Shown: positions 51,501 to 60,698, counted from the stretch's first letter. The stretch: DNA of 64,000 nt from an uncultured Candidatus Melainabacteria bacterium (GCA_934718275.1 CAKUZD010000002.1:186001-250000), one strand, 5' to 3'. Numbers and translations: made by a program. The notes: generated from the letters alone by a model not told the origin.

Positions 51501-52990
51501 GTGTTGAATTTGAAGCAAACGGAAGAATTATTACAAGAAATAGAACTAGAATTATAAAACTTCAAAAATCAACAAAAGTAACTCAAAAAAAAGTTACTAA
51601 AAAAACAAAAGTAATTGAAAAGAAAAATAAAGACGCTGAAAAAGCAGAACAAGACAAACAAAAGAAATTAGCTAAACAACTTGGCGTTGTTGGAGTTGCA
51701 GAAAACGTATTTTCAACAACATTGTCAATCGGTTCTATTATGATGATGAGCCCATGGCCTGCTACAATTGCAGCCGGAGCTGTAATGGTAAAAATTGGTA
51801 CTTATGGCGTTGCTGCTTGTGGTGTAACTAAAGGTGTTATCAACTTAGCAAACGGAAACTTAACAGCTGCCTTGATGTCTATCGGACAAGCTGCTCTTAC
51901 TGTTGCAACCAGCCAAGCAGGCGTAGGACAAGCATCTGGCGGTGTACTTGGTGCAGTAACAGCAGGCTTAAACGTTGTTTCTTCTTCTGCTGATATGGTT
52001 AACAATATCAGAGCCGTACAAGGTAAAGAAGCAAGCGGAGTATTTAGCAAAATTTCAGCAATTGCAGGAGCTGCATCTGCTGTAACAAGTGCCGCTTCAA
52101 CTCTTGGCAGCCTTGGCAAATCAGGAACTTTCGGACAAATTTCAAAAGTCAGCAGCGTAGTTGGCTCTGCATTATCTTCAACAAGCCAATTAATGACATC
52201 ATTTGGAGATGAAAGTAAGTTTGCGTCAGTTCTTGGTGCTGTTGGAGGAGTAATCAGTACTGCTGCTTCTATTGGAATGTTAGCTGATTCAAAAATGAAA
52301 AATGCCGAAGCTAAAAACGAAGAAAACAAGGTTGATTCTGAAAATAAAGCTGAACAACCTAAAGACGAACAAAAAAAAGAAGTAGAAACTCAAAAGGCTC
52401 AAACAGAAATCAAACAAGCTGAGCAAAATATTTCGACTGAAGAAAATAAAAATTTGGCAGATAACTCATCTAAAACAACAGAAAATCAAGTTAAAAAAGA
52501 AGAAGCACCAAAAGAAAAATTAAAAGCAGCTAAAGAAGCAAGAGATGCTCAAAAGGCTGAAGCAAATAAAGATGAAAATAATTTAAGCAAAGATGCTAAA
52601 AATAATATGATTAAAGATGGTGCATCTAAAGAATATGCAGATATTAATGATGATGTATTAGCTGAAAAATTAGAATTTGCACAAAAGATGGGTGATGATA
52701 AAGCAGCAGCAAAATTCTCTGCAGAACTTGAAAAACGTGCTAAGTACAAAGAACAAATGGGATTAATTGCCGAAAACAAAGAAAAGAAATCTAAAACATT
52801 TTCAAATGTTACAAATGCTGTTGGTAGCGCTGTTTCTGCAACAACAAGTATTATGAATATGAACAATGGTAATAATAACAACCAAAACAAGAAAAAGACT
52901 TACGTTGCAGGAAAATTAACGAAACGTTCTAAGGAAATTATAGCTAAAAACAGAAAACGTATTGCAGCATTGGCGAAAAAGGCTTCATAA
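48551..52990 (+). CDS. Giant coiled-coil protein with Gly/Ala-rich hydrophobic core
   Basis: 1479 aa from MQVNSQPNKFKI, preceded by AAGGAAAAGGG; an 11-codon longer frame lacks such a site. N-terminal globular part of about 140 residues, then extended coiled coils and acidic linkers (to about 690), Gln/Thr/Ser-rich linkers (690-870, 930-965), another coiled coil, a 220-residue hydrophobic Gly/Ala/Ser block (about 1040-1260, for example SIGSIMMMSPWPATIAAGAV), a third helical region and a basic C-terminus RKRIAALAKKAS. No signal peptide. The coiled-coil/hydrophobic/coiled-coil layout recalls pore-forming translocators and tail-tape proteins, but no homologue is recognised. Uniform codon use hints at high expression. 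Confidence 0.75.
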   Translation: MQVNSQPNKFKIFQDYYLYVNGEMISYSEALRLYSQLDNDSMLDFEQFYKDETGYEIISANGYNLNTKTIKNLKTLNKANINTKYTIEAYAKKSGKILDPQWSGYSAEEIMQMVNNGVNVPQNIVDLANTILQTSGANVEGTDDNSDEGDDKTEKEPYLDLIPKAKKKIEKCNETNEKINDKIDELLPEKQKHERDFNKKIKDQKKELKEYEDQLREWRTLQNKVNNGEALSDREAKRYAQITGMLQDKNNKDDIQFDKNEIARNLNDINILAVLGEKLAVETIEIGDTLADYTSKANYKMTTQTVSHEIGFIGTILAMAQGKTLAKEANKVGHDTKEYSSDTTQSVGEIAGILGVQNSVLSASELREEDTQPSPAVETQEIDTPASNKPEENVDNENEENNATKEEIKTPETTDEEDFIVNDDNVKDLIKEGVSINSDLLKQTIKAHSNSREANNDKKFAKQASTKIKKIVKQFEEEEAKREEEIAKLEQENKESKDKLEKLTGKSGDELDKEINNSSDKQDDSNGYLSESDKKEVEKHKSNIKDNNQRIEEIKQVAQNSVEDFKNETTKEKSRVQTSVPAQNQKLETDTEYKEKIIPQDKEDLDFTDNSGETLTKMGKYRILVGMEQIAALQLRQGYKNVTKGTISSLIGFGAQIVGSVPTPKVANKVTSQAVKNETSAIEGLNQVDAMISSVTGEETTQSAYDSNKQEAMDPTAGNAEEGAEATAGQTVQPTVQPTSAKAPTTQQQTNLSTTTTPKKRIETGSSTGAATPVQEEKPSETSVETISSNELEKQTSKATKTVSDGEKETPEEKEANEVENKAAEATTSSSSSTSSSKKEEMTNEKAQDNVDNIKGNAKDSSKDSENVKKDTDKTTKELEKETKKLTKQMKKDEKEIIKMTKESQKAAKKQEDMVAEYETIVAENEQLTSEDANNQQLNQTQNQAAVQTQSAPQATQQQVMAGAQQTTNSDKIASNDTKLNAIGVEFEANGRIITRNRTRIIKLQKSTKVTQKKVTKKTKVIEKKNKDAEKAEQDKQKKLAKQLGVVGVAENVFSTTLSIGSIMMMSPWPATIAAGAVMVKIGTYGVAACGVTKGVINLANGNLTAALMSIGQAALTVATSQAGVGQASGGVLGAVTAGLNVVSSSADMVNNIRAVQGKEASGVFSKISAIAGAASAVTSAASTLGSLGKSGTFGQISKVSSVVGSALSSTSQLMTSFGDESKFASVLGAVGGVISTAASIGMLADSKMKNAEAKNEENKVDSENKAEQPKDEQKKEVETQKAQTEIKQAEQNISTEENKNLADNSSKTTENQVKKEEAPKEKLKAAKEARDAQKAEANKDENNLSKDAKNNMIKDGASKEYADINDDVLAEKLEFAQKMGDDKAAAKFSAELEKRAKYKEQMGLIAENKEKKSKTFSNVTNAVGSAVSATTSIMNMNNGNNNNQNKKKTYVAGKLTKRSKEIIAKNRKRIAALAKKAS

Positions 52991-53000
52991 ACAACAAATT

Positions 53001-53034
53001 AAAAAGCCCTTGAAATAATTCAAGAGCTTTTTAG
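53001..53034. terminator. Terminator after giant coiled-coil gene
   Basis: AAAAAGCCCTTGAA/TTCAAGAGCTTTTT with loop ATAA and one mismatch; usable by the convergent GH13 gene as well. Confidence 0.85.
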
Positions 53035-53054
53035 TTATTGTAATAAAAGTTTTT

Positions 53055-54602
53055 CTATTTAATTTCCAAATCGGTAACTGTTAATACTTGAACTTCTCCG
53101 GCTTCTAGTATTGTATTAATTGCTCCGTTACCAACAACAGGAACATTATTTATTTTTACAGGAAGAAGCATGTTTTTGCTTGACAACCTTGGAACTGAGA
53201 TTTTAGCCTCAACGAGTGTTCTAAAATTTAAATTTCCAATAACTATAATGCTTTGACCATTATATGATTCTGCATAAGCAAATACGAATGGGTTTGAAGT
53301 TTTTAAAGGTATAAATTTCCCATTATTTATAATTGATGAAAAGTTTCTTTTTATTTTGTTGCCAAGTATAAATGCATTTTGCAAGCTTTCATTTTTACCG
53401 CCGGGTTGACGAGAAAAATTGAAAATATCAATTTTCCCTCGATGAACAAAATAGTAATCATCATCAGTATATGATTTAAAGGCTTCTTTATTTGCCCACA
53501 TATAAATATAATTATCTCCTGTTTCAAAGCCGTCTACAAAGTATGAATTTACAGGCAAAGTTGCGTTTAACCAAATAATCATTTCGCTAAACTTTTGTCC
53601 GTTTATTAATAAAGGACTCATTTCATCGTGAGTAGAAAAACTTCCGATTACAGCTTTATGATCTTGATATTTATTAATATTGCCATTTGTAGCAACAATT
53701 TGGTTTATTAATTCTTTTCCGGTTTTGTAATTTTTCAGATTAAAAAAGCTGCCATAATAACCATCAAAACCGGCTTCTAATAATTTGTTATAAGGCGTGA
53801 ATACTGCATAAGGAGAAACTGCTTCTGTCCAACTTTCGGAAGCTTCTGCCAACCACAAGAATTGAGGATCTTTTGTTCTGGAATAATTTATTAAATCTTT
53901 CCAAAATTTAGCAGGTTTATTGGTTGCGACATCAACTCTAATGCCATCAGCGCCAAGCCCAATGACCATGTCAACAAATCCTTTAAACAAGCCATAAACA
54001 TCTTTATTTATTGCAGTTTCAGTTCCCGCATTCAATAATCTTACATCTGTCCAATCGGCAGGAACTACAGGTTGACCTGATTTATCTTTAACAAATAATT
54101 CGGGTCTTTGCAAATATAAATCATAAGAGCCGCACGAAGGTAAATCAATAATTACGGAAATTCCGCGTTTATGAGCTTCATCAATGAATTTTCTTGCTTG
54201 AGCATTTGCAGATAAAGCACTTTTATTGCTTACCAATTGAGGGTTTATTGTGTTAAAACCTGATGCTGCGTACAAAGAGCCGGCGGTTCCCAGGGCTTTT
54301 GTTTTGCCTACCGGTGTAATTGGCATCACATGTATAGTATTTATACCTTTTGCGGCAAGTTCATCCAATCGAGGTATAGCATTTAAAAAAGTTCCGCTTT
54401 CTTCGCCGTCCTCAAAATCGATTATTCCATTTTTATTGATATCTTGAGCTCCAAAAGTTCTTAAATTAATTTCGTATATTATAGAAGAATTTTTTGAAAA
54501 ACTCCTTCTCAAATTATTAACCCAAACATCTGTACTAAAAGCACTTTGAGTAACAAATAACATTGTAGCAATTACTAAAGCAAACCTTTTAAAGTATAAC
54601 AT
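53055..54602 (-). CDS. Secreted alpha-amylase family (GH13) protein
   Basis: 515 aa with a signal peptide ending QSAFS. The GH13 barrel is recognisable: GINTIHVMPITPVGK, GADGIRVDVATNKP (nucleophile Asp), FLWLAEASESW (acid/base Glu), GSFSTHDEMSP (third Asp). Region I reads VIIDLPSCGSYD, without the usual Asn-His pair, so substrate binding differs from classical amylases. An EF-hand-like loop DINKNGIIDFED follows strand 1 and may bind calcium. A C-terminal beta domain is present. It probably degrades alpha-glucans outside the cell; a divergent ROK sugar kinase gene is next to it. Confidence 0.88.
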   Translation of the reverse strand: MLYFKRFALVIATMLFVTQSAFSTDVWVNNLRRSFSKNSSIIYEINLRTFGAQDINKNGIIDFEDGEESGTFLNAIPRLDELAAKGINTIHVMPITPVGKTKALGTAGSLYAASGFNTINPQLVSNKSALSANAQARKFIDEAHKRGISVIIDLPSCGSYDLYLQRPELFVKDKSGQPVVPADWTDVRLLNAGTETAINKDVYGLFKGFVDMVIGLGADGIRVDVATNKPAKFWKDLINYSRTKDPQFLWLAEASESWTEAVSPYAVFTPYNKLLEAGFDGYYGSFFNLKNYKTGKELINQIVATNGNINKYQDHKAVIGSFSTHDEMSPLLINGQKFSEMIIWLNATLPVNSYFVDGFETGDNYIYMWANKEAFKSYTDDDYYFVHRGKIDIFNFSRQPGGKNESLQNAFILGNKIKRNFSSIINNGKFIPLKTSNPFVFAYAESYNGQSIIVIGNLNFRTLVEAKISVPRLSSKNMLLPVKINNVPVVGNGAINTILEAGEVQVLTVTDLEIK

Positions 54603-54688
54603 ATTTACATCTCCCTTTTTAAATTATATGCTACCAAATAATTGTGTTTTTTGCAAATTTTGAGTTTTTAGTTTATAATTTTACGCGT

Positions 54689-55654
54689 ATGAAAAATTAT
54701 TCAATAGGAATTGATCTTGGTGGAACAAAAATCCTAATAGGATTGATAGATAAACAGAGCGGAAAAGTTTTAAACCATATCAAAAAAAAGACGAAAAAGG
54801 ACAAAGGACCTGAAAGTATTATTAAAAAAATGCTTGATGGTATTGAGGAACTGCTTAAAGATAGCAAAAAAGATATTTGTGAAATTAATTCTATAGGTAT
54901 AGGTGCTGCGGGGCAAATTGATCGAGAAAATGGGATTATCATAGGAGCTCCGAATTTAAATTGTTATGACTTACATATTAAAGAAATTCTTTATAACAAA
55001 TTCAAAATTCCTGTTTTTGTTGGAAATGATGTAGAAATTGCTGCTTTAGGGGAACATAAGTTTGGTGCCGGCAAAGATTGTAATGATTTTGTGTGCATAT
55101 TTGTAGGGACAGGAATTGGTTCTTCAATAGTAAAAAATGGTCATATAATATATGGCGCGACAGGAACAGCAGGAGAAATCGGACATATAATAGTAGATTT
55201 TAACGGTAGACCTTGTGCTTGTGGTGCTCATGGGTGTTTAGAGGCTTATGCTTCAAGATCGGCAATTGAAACTAGAATTGAGGGAGCATTAAAAAAAGGT
55301 CGGAAATCCTGTATTACAGAATACTTAGAAGAAGGAAAATCTATAACATCAAGTATGATTAGAAAATCTATCGAAAGAGGAGATGAACTTGTAACCCAGT
55401 GTGTAACAGAGGCTTCTGAATATTTGTCAAGTGGAATTGCAAGTGCCATAAATTTAATAAATCCAAAACTTATTATTCTTGGAGGTGGCTTAATAGAGGC
55501 AGTCGATTACTTCTTCCAAAATACAATTAAAGAAGCAAAATCAAAATCATTACCTGTTCCGGCGGAAAAAATTCAATTTAAAAAAGCAGCTTTGGGAGAC
55601 TATTCCGGAGTAATTGGAGCAGCTTTTTTGGATGAGAGAGTTCTTTTGCAATAA
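54689..55654 (+). CDS. ROK-family sugar kinase (glucokinase-like)
   Basis: 321 aa from MKNYSIGIDLGGTK. ATP site IGIDLGGTKI, catalytic Asp in VFVGNDVEIAALGEHKFG, glycine-rich VGTGIGSSIV, GEIGHIIVD, and the ROK zinc motif CACGAHGCLEAYAS. TATAAT (54674-54679) is 9 nt before the ATG and no ribosome binding site is seen, so the 15-codon longer frame is unlikely. Glucokinase is the best guess, in keeping with the adjacent GH13 gene. Confidence 0.9.
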   Translation: MKNYSIGIDLGGTKILIGLIDKQSGKVLNHIKKKTKKDKGPESIIKKMLDGIEELLKDSKKDICEINSIGIGAAGQIDRENGIIIGAPNLNCYDLHIKEILYNKFKIPVFVGNDVEIAALGEHKFGAGKDCNDFVCIFVGTGIGSSIVKNGHIIYGATGTAGEIGHIIVDFNGRPCACGAHGCLEAYASRSAIETRIEGALKKGRKSCITEYLEEGKSITSSMIRKSIERGDELVTQCVTEASEYLSSGIASAINLINPKLIILGGGLIEAVDYFFQNTIKEAKSKSLPVPAEKIQFKKAALGDYSGVIGAAFLDERVLLQ

Positions 55655-55720
55655 AAGAAAAATAATAAATATTGTTAACAAGCTAATACAAAATTACAAA
55701 CATAGTGTATAATAAATAGT

Positions 55721-57610
55721 ATGAATTTCTTTGACAAACTAAAGGATATATATAAACAGGTTTCCGAGGTAGAAAGCACAATCTATAGCGGCAAGCAGGA
55801 TTATTTAGAAATTTATGAGCGCAATCTTCAATTAGAAAAAGAGATTAAGGAACGCACCCATGAACTCAATATTGCAAATAAAAGAATGCTAACTTTGCAA
55901 CATATTTGGGATATGATGAATGCTTCTCGCCCGTTACAAAGTGTTCTTGAAACTATTGTGAACAGTATCCAAGGAGAACTTGGCTATCTTCACTGTAATA
56001 TTATAAAAAAATGTGAAGATGAAACAGGAACTTACTTATCTGTTTTAGCTCAGTCAAATGATGCGTCAATTAAATATGTAGATAAGCTTATAAAAGGGCC
56101 AATTCAAGCTAAAAAATTGGTTTATAGTAAAGAAAGTATTTACGCAAAATCTGCAGAAGAACGAAGAATAATGCAAACATCTGATGTGGGCGGGACTCTA
56201 AAATATGTAATTCCGGAAATTTCTCAAGATATTATTGAAGAATTAAATAATGAAAATCCTTGTAAATCAATAATTACAGTTCCGTTGTATTCAAGAAATT
56301 TTCATTATGGGTGGTTTAATGTATTTTCATCAAGAAAAGAAATGACCAACGGGGAAACAGATTTTTTAACGATTTTTGCTCAACAAATAGAGATGGCAAT
56401 AACTATTGCAGATTTGTTTGAGGAAGTAAAAGCACAAGCTGTTACGGATAGTCTTACCGGTTTATATAACAGGAGATATTTTGAAGAATATTTAAAAAAA
56501 GAAGTAACTCGTGCTATGCGACAACAACAAGCATTTAGTGTAATTGGACTTGATTTAGACCATCTTAAGCAAATTAATGATGAATATGGACATGCTTATG
56601 GTGATTTGGCAATAAAAACAGTTGCAAATGTTTTAAAGAAAAATGCTCGTTCTATTGATACTGCAGCTCGTATGGGAGGAGAAGAATTTAATGTAATACT
56701 TCCGGGAGTTGATTCAAATGGTGCTATGATTGCCGCGGAAAGAATTAGAAAAGCTCTTGAGAACGAAAGACTTGACACAATTGGGCGTATTACTGCAAGT
56801 ATTGGAGTTGCAACATTTTTAGAACATTCGGATAATATTGAAGATATCCTTGAACTTACAGATCAGGCTATGTATCAATCAAAACGAAATGGGCGTAATC
56901 AGGTGACTCTTGCTAAACCGATTAATGAAACAAGTTGGCAGGAAGTTGCTATCAATACATTTATGGATATTTTGTCAAAACATAATATTCCGCTTAATGC
57001 TGAAATTACGGACAATCTTAAAAATAAACTTGAAACAAATGATGTTCCTAAAGAGGCTTTGTATACTGTTGCTGATATGCTTACTCAAACCTACAATCCG
57101 CTACATCATTCCGGAGTTATGAAATCAAAAGTTCAGTTGGCTGTAAGTTTGGCAAAACGTTTTGACTTATCTAAAGAAGATATTGATAAACTCAGAATAG
57201 CAACTCTTTTATATGATATAGGAAACCTAATGCTTCCTGTTGAGCTTTTACAAAAAACAACTCCGTTAACAGAAGAAGAAAGAAATCATATAAAAGAGCA
57301 CCCGATGATTGCAGCTCAAGAAATTCTTAAACCGATAAGTTATATTCAAGATATAATTCCGATAATAGAACACCATCATGAAAATTGGGATGGTTCAGGT
57401 TATCCTTCAAAAATTGCAAGGGAAGAAATTCCAATGACATCTCAAATTATTCTGATTGTGGATGCTTATTTTGCGCTTACAGAACCAAGAACATATCGGG
57501 CAGAGTTAACTCCGAAACAGGCAATTGAACTAATTAAACAAGATGCCGGTAAAAAATGGAATTCTGCTCTTGTAGAAGAATTTATTTCATTGATTGATCA
57601 CGATATATAA
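55721..57610 (+). CDS. GAF-GGDEF diguanylate cyclase with degenerate HD-GYP domain
   Basis: 629 aa, cytoplasmic. N-terminal coiled coil (1-60), GAF-like sensor (about 65-235), GGDEF domain (about 240-400, with DSLTGLYNRRYF and active-site AARMGGEEFNVILPG), then an HD-GYP-like domain (about 440-625) with HHENWDGSGYP intact. The HD motif reads LLYDIGNLMLP where HDIGK is usual: the metal His is Tyr and the Lys is Asn. It probably makes cyclic di-GMP, while the HD-GYP part may only bind or be inactive. TATAAT lies 7 nt before the ATG. It overlaps thiL by one base. Confidence 0.9.
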   Translation: MNFFDKLKDIYKQVSEVESTIYSGKQDYLEIYERNLQLEKEIKERTHELNIANKRMLTLQHIWDMMNASRPLQSVLETIVNSIQGELGYLHCNIIKKCEDETGTYLSVLAQSNDASIKYVDKLIKGPIQAKKLVYSKESIYAKSAEERRIMQTSDVGGTLKYVIPEISQDIIEELNNENPCKSIITVPLYSRNFHYGWFNVFSSRKEMTNGETDFLTIFAQQIEMAITIADLFEEVKAQAVTDSLTGLYNRRYFEEYLKKEVTRAMRQQQAFSVIGLDLDHLKQINDEYGHAYGDLAIKTVANVLKKNARSIDTAARMGGEEFNVILPGVDSNGAMIAAERIRKALENERLDTIGRITASIGVATFLEHSDNIEDILELTDQAMYQSKRNGRNQVTLAKPINETSWQEVAINTFMDILSKHNIPLNAEITDNLKNKLETNDVPKEALYTVADMLTQTYNPLHHSGVMKSKVQLAVSLAKRFDLSKEDIDKLRIATLLYDIGNLMLPVELLQKTTPLTEEERNHIKEHPMIAAQEILKPISYIQDIIPIIEHHHENWDGSGYPSKIAREEIPMTSQIILIVDAYFALTEPRTYRAELTPKQAIELIKQDAGKKWNSALVEEFISLIDHDI

Positions 57611-58518
57611 TGAACGAAAAAGAACTAATAAAAATAATCAAATCTACCTTAAATTCCGAATATATCGGAGATGATTGCGCTTACTTAAAAGATTTGGGTA
57701 TTGTAATTTCACAAGATAGTCTTGTTGAGGATATTCATTTTAAATCAGCATTAATAACTCCTTTTCAACTCGGTTATAAATCTGTAATGGTTAATATAAG
57801 TGATATTTGTGCATCTGGAGCAAAGCCTGTATATTTGACTGTTGCTCTTTCTTTGCCTAAATACGTTGATGAAAAGTTTGTTGAAGATTTTTATAAAGGA
57901 GCAAAGGAAGCAGCTCGAGACGTAAAAATTGTGGGAGGCGATTTAACAGGGAGTGATAAAATTTATATTTCTGTAACGGCAATAGGAGCAACTCATAACA
58001 GAAAAATATCGTCAAGAGCAAATGCTAAGATAGGATATAAAGTAATAGTTTCAGGTGAACACGGAAACAGTGCTGAAGGTTTAAATTTGTTGCTGTCCAA
58101 GGATGCAAATTATTCTATTCCTAAAGAAAAGCAAGAAAAGTTTATAAATTCTCATCTTATGCCAATTGCACAAAGAGAGTTTTCAGAATCTATAGCAACA
58201 CAAATCAAAGAGGACTATGCTATGATGGATACATCTGACGGATTAGCGGATGCCTTAATACAAATTGCCAAGGCAAGTGGTGTTACCGTAAAAGTAGATA
58301 CAACCCAAATTCCACATGATAGAATTGTTGATATTCAAACAGTTTTGTACGGTGGGGAAGATTATCAACTTGTAGCTGTAGTTCCTAAAGAATTTTTATC
58401 AAGAATAACAAATTATACAGTAATAGGTGAAATTTTTGATGGTGCTGCCGGTATAATGTTGGATAATCATTTTTATTCAGAAATTGATAATAAATTATTT
58501 AACCATTTTAAGGAGTAA
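57610..58518 (+). CDS. thiL: Thiamine-monophosphate kinase
   Basis: 302 aa. Phosphorylates thiamine phosphate to thiamine diphosphate. Family features: IGDDCAYLKDLGIVISQDSL, VEDIHF, MVNISDICASGAKP, GGDLTGSDKIYISVTAIG, DTSDGLADALIQIAK and YGGEDYQLV. The start ATG overlaps the previous stop (TAATG). Confidence 0.93.
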   Translation: MNEKELIKIIKSTLNSEYIGDDCAYLKDLGIVISQDSLVEDIHFKSALITPFQLGYKSVMVNISDICASGAKPVYLTVALSLPKYVDEKFVEDFYKGAKEAARDVKIVGGDLTGSDKIYISVTAIGATHNRKISSRANAKIGYKVIVSGEHGNSAEGLNLLLSKDANYSIPKEKQEKFINSHLMPIAQREFSESIATQIKEDYAMMDTSDGLADALIQIAKASGVTVKVDTTQIPHDRIVDIQTVLYGGEDYQLVAVVPKEFLSRITNYTVIGEIFDGAAGIMLDNHFYSEIDNKLFNHFKE

Positions 58519-58522
58519 ATTA

Positions 58523-59185
58523 ATGAAATTTAAAGTTAATGCAATAATCCCGGCAGGCGGAACATCCTCACGTTTCGGAAATAAAAACAAACTTTTAGAA
58601 AAAATTGAAGGTAAAGAAGTGATAAAATATACAGTAGAGGCCTTTGAAGCATCTAATGTAGATAAAATTATAATTTGTGCGAATACCGCAATTATTGATG
58701 AACTAAAAAATATTTTTATAAACAGTCTAAAGGTAAAAATTATTGAAGGTGGTGCAAGCAGGCAAGATTCTGTATTTAATGGTTTGAAATCTGAAGAATG
58801 TGATTATGTTCTAATTCATGATGGTGCGAGGCCAATGATTTCAACAGATTTGATAAATACTGCGATGGAAGAAGTTATTACTAAGGAAGCATTAACTGTT
58901 GCAACTAAAACAATTGACACAATCAAAGAAGTTCAAGACGGAAAAATTATTCGAACCATAGATCGTTCAAAGCTATACAATACTCAGACTCCACAGGCCT
59001 TTAAATATGATTTGATAAAAAATGCACATATCAAATTATTTGGACAAAATTTTACTGATGATGCAGGCATGTTGGAAGAATTAGGGCAAACAGTGTATAT
59101 TTTAAACGGTAGTTATAAAAATATCAAAATTACAACTCAAAACGATATAGATATTGCAAAAATTTATTTGAGTAAGGATGTATAA
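58523..59185 (+). CDS. ispD: 2-C-methyl-D-erythritol 4-phosphate cytidylyltransferase
   Basis: 220 aa from MKFKVNAIIPAGG, 4 bp after thiL with AAGGAG overlapping the thiL end. Nucleotidyltransferase motif IIPAGGTSSRFGNKNK, then IIEGGASRQDSVFNGL, VLIHDGARPMI, IDRSKLYNTQTPQAF and FTDDAGMLEELG. Third step of the MEP isoprenoid pathway. Confidence 0.95.
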   Translation: MKFKVNAIIPAGGTSSRFGNKNKLLEKIEGKEVIKYTVEAFEASNVDKIIICANTAIIDELKNIFINSLKVKIIEGGASRQDSVFNGLKSEECDYVLIHDGARPMISTDLINTAMEEVITKEALTVATKTIDTIKEVQDGKIIRTIDRSKLYNTQTPQAFKYDLIKNAHIKLFGQNFTDDAGMLEELGQTVYILNGSYKNIKITTQNDIDIAKIYLSKDV

Positions 59186-59236
59186 GTCTGCATAGTAGAG
59201 AATTAGTATGCTAATTATGTGTAAGGGGGATATTTT

Positions 59237-59671
59237 TTATTCTTCGTAAATCATTTGCTCATATTTAAGAGGAAGAAACCCCTGACGTTTATATACTTCA
59301 ATTGCTTTTTGGTTACTTGGACAGAATTCTAAGCGGAGTCTTGCTGCATTTGAATTTTCTTTTATAAAGTTGAAGAAATTACTTCCAATCCCTTTAGAGC
59401 GGAATTCAGGTAATATATAAATTTCGTCAATCCATAAAACTTCTCCACCTGCTTCTTGTGAAAAAGTTTTTGCCAAAAGAGCATAACCGGCTTTTTCTCC
59501 ATCTTTTTCAAAAATATAACATTGAGCGTAAGTTTCAGACTTTATTAATTCGTTAAAAGTTTTTATAATATTTTTTTCAGGAATACTGTGCAAAACGGCA
59601 TCAGAGTTATAAAAAGCTTTTACTGTGTTAATATAAAAATCTTTGTCGGTTTCATTTATTTTTCTAATCAT
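59237..59671 (-). CDS. GNAT-family N-acetyltransferase
   Basis: 144 aa. Acetyl-CoA binding motif ILPEFRSKGIGSNFFNFI (R-x-x-G-I-G) and preceding strand VLWIDEIY; end VYKRQGFLP. Substrate unknown. A TAAAAT box (59678-59683 on the plus strand) lies 6 nt before the ATG. Confidence 0.9.
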   Translation of the reverse strand: MIRKINETDKDFYINTVKAFYNSDAVLHSIPEKNIIKTFNELIKSETYAQCYIFEKDGEKAGYALLAKTFSQEAGGEVLWIDEIYILPEFRSKGIGSNFFNFIKENSNAARLRLEFCPSNQKAIEVYKRQGFLPLKYEQMIYEE

Positions 59672-59680
59672 ATATAGATT

Positions 59681-60580
59681 TTAACATGCAAAATTTTTGT
59701 TTGAAGACATTTTTTTTGAAATAATCAAAAATACACCGAATAAAATTAAAATTACACCTATTGAAATTCTTATGGTAAGTTGTTCGTGAAAAAATATTAT
59801 TCCGAAAAATATTGCTGTTAAAGGTTCTAATGCTCCAAGAATAGCTGTGTTTGTCGAACCGATGAGTTTTATAGCTATCGTGATTGTTTCAAGTGAAATT
59901 ATTGTAGGAAATAATGCCAAACCAATTGCGAACAGCCATGATGTTGTTTTGGGTAATATCTGTAATTCTGTACAAAATTTTAAGTTTATTATATAAACCA
60001 ATAACCCAAATAGCATTACGTAGAAACTCAACCTGGCACTGTTCATATCTTTGACGGACTTAATTGTTCTGACTCCAACTATATATAATGCATATAACAA
60101 GGCGGATGAAAGAACTGTTAATATTCCTCTTATATTTAATGTTATTCCGTCTTTCCCGTTATACAAAAGAAAAATTCCAAATGAGGTTAATAGAATTGCT
60201 AATATAACAGTTTTTGTTATTTTTTCTTTAAAAAAGATTGTCATTATTATAGTAACAATTACAGGATATATAAATAATATTGTGCAAGCAATTCCGGCTT
60301 CTATATAGCGAAAAGCGTCAAATAGAGTGAGCGAAGATAATGAAAAGAATATTCCTAATAAGAAGATAGGTATGAATTCTTTCTTAGATAATTTTAAAGA
60401 AATCTTTTTAAAGCATTTTAGCCAAACAAAATATATTAAAACTGCGAAAAAGTACCTGTAAAATAATACAGAATTTACACCAATTCCTTGAGCGTATAAT
60501 GGTAAGCCAAACAGGGGGTTCATTCCGTAACTTGTAGAGGCTATAATTCCGTTAAGTATTCCTTTGGTGCTATTTTTCAT
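59681..60580 (-). CDS. EamA/DMT-family transporter
   Basis: From MKNSTKGILNGIIAST it has 299 aa and ten predicted transmembrane helices in two EamA repeats (LPLYAQGIGVNSVLFYRYFF; SSALLYALYIVGVR; AILGALEPLTAIFFGIIFFH). Exporter of a small metabolite, substrate unknown. The open frame runs 62 codons further upstream, but a TATAAT box inside that stretch (60600-60605) and lack of hydrophobic family sequence favour the shorter start. Confidence 0.85.
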   Translation of the reverse strand: MKNSTKGILNGIIASTSYGMNPLFGLPLYAQGIGVNSVLFYRYFFAVLIYFVWLKCFKKISLKLSKKEFIPIFLLGIFFSLSSLTLFDAFRYIEAGIACTILFIYPVIVTIIMTIFFKEKITKTVILAILLTSFGIFLLYNGKDGITLNIRGILTVLSSALLYALYIVGVRTIKSVKDMNSARLSFYVMLFGLLVYIINLKFCTELQILPKTTSWLFAIGLALFPTIISLETITIAIKLIGSTNTAILGALEPLTAIFFGIIFFHEQLTIRISIGVILILFGVFLIISKKMSSNKNFAC

Positions 60581-60698
60581 AATTCTGACTTTCAGGCTCA
60601 TTATAACATAGATTAATTTCTCGGTTAAATATAATATTGAAAAATCATAAAAAATATGCGATAATGAAAAATGTAATATTGAAAAGAGAGAGGATTTT

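Noticed and set aside
51802..52329. 175-codon open frame opposite the giant coiled-coil gene
   Set aside because: It mirrors the Ala/Gly-rich block; low-complexity coding sequence routinely opens the opposite strand.
48551..52990. Type III secretion translocator
   Set aside because: The layout is reminiscent, but there are no secretion apparatus or chaperone genes nearby and no specific motif.
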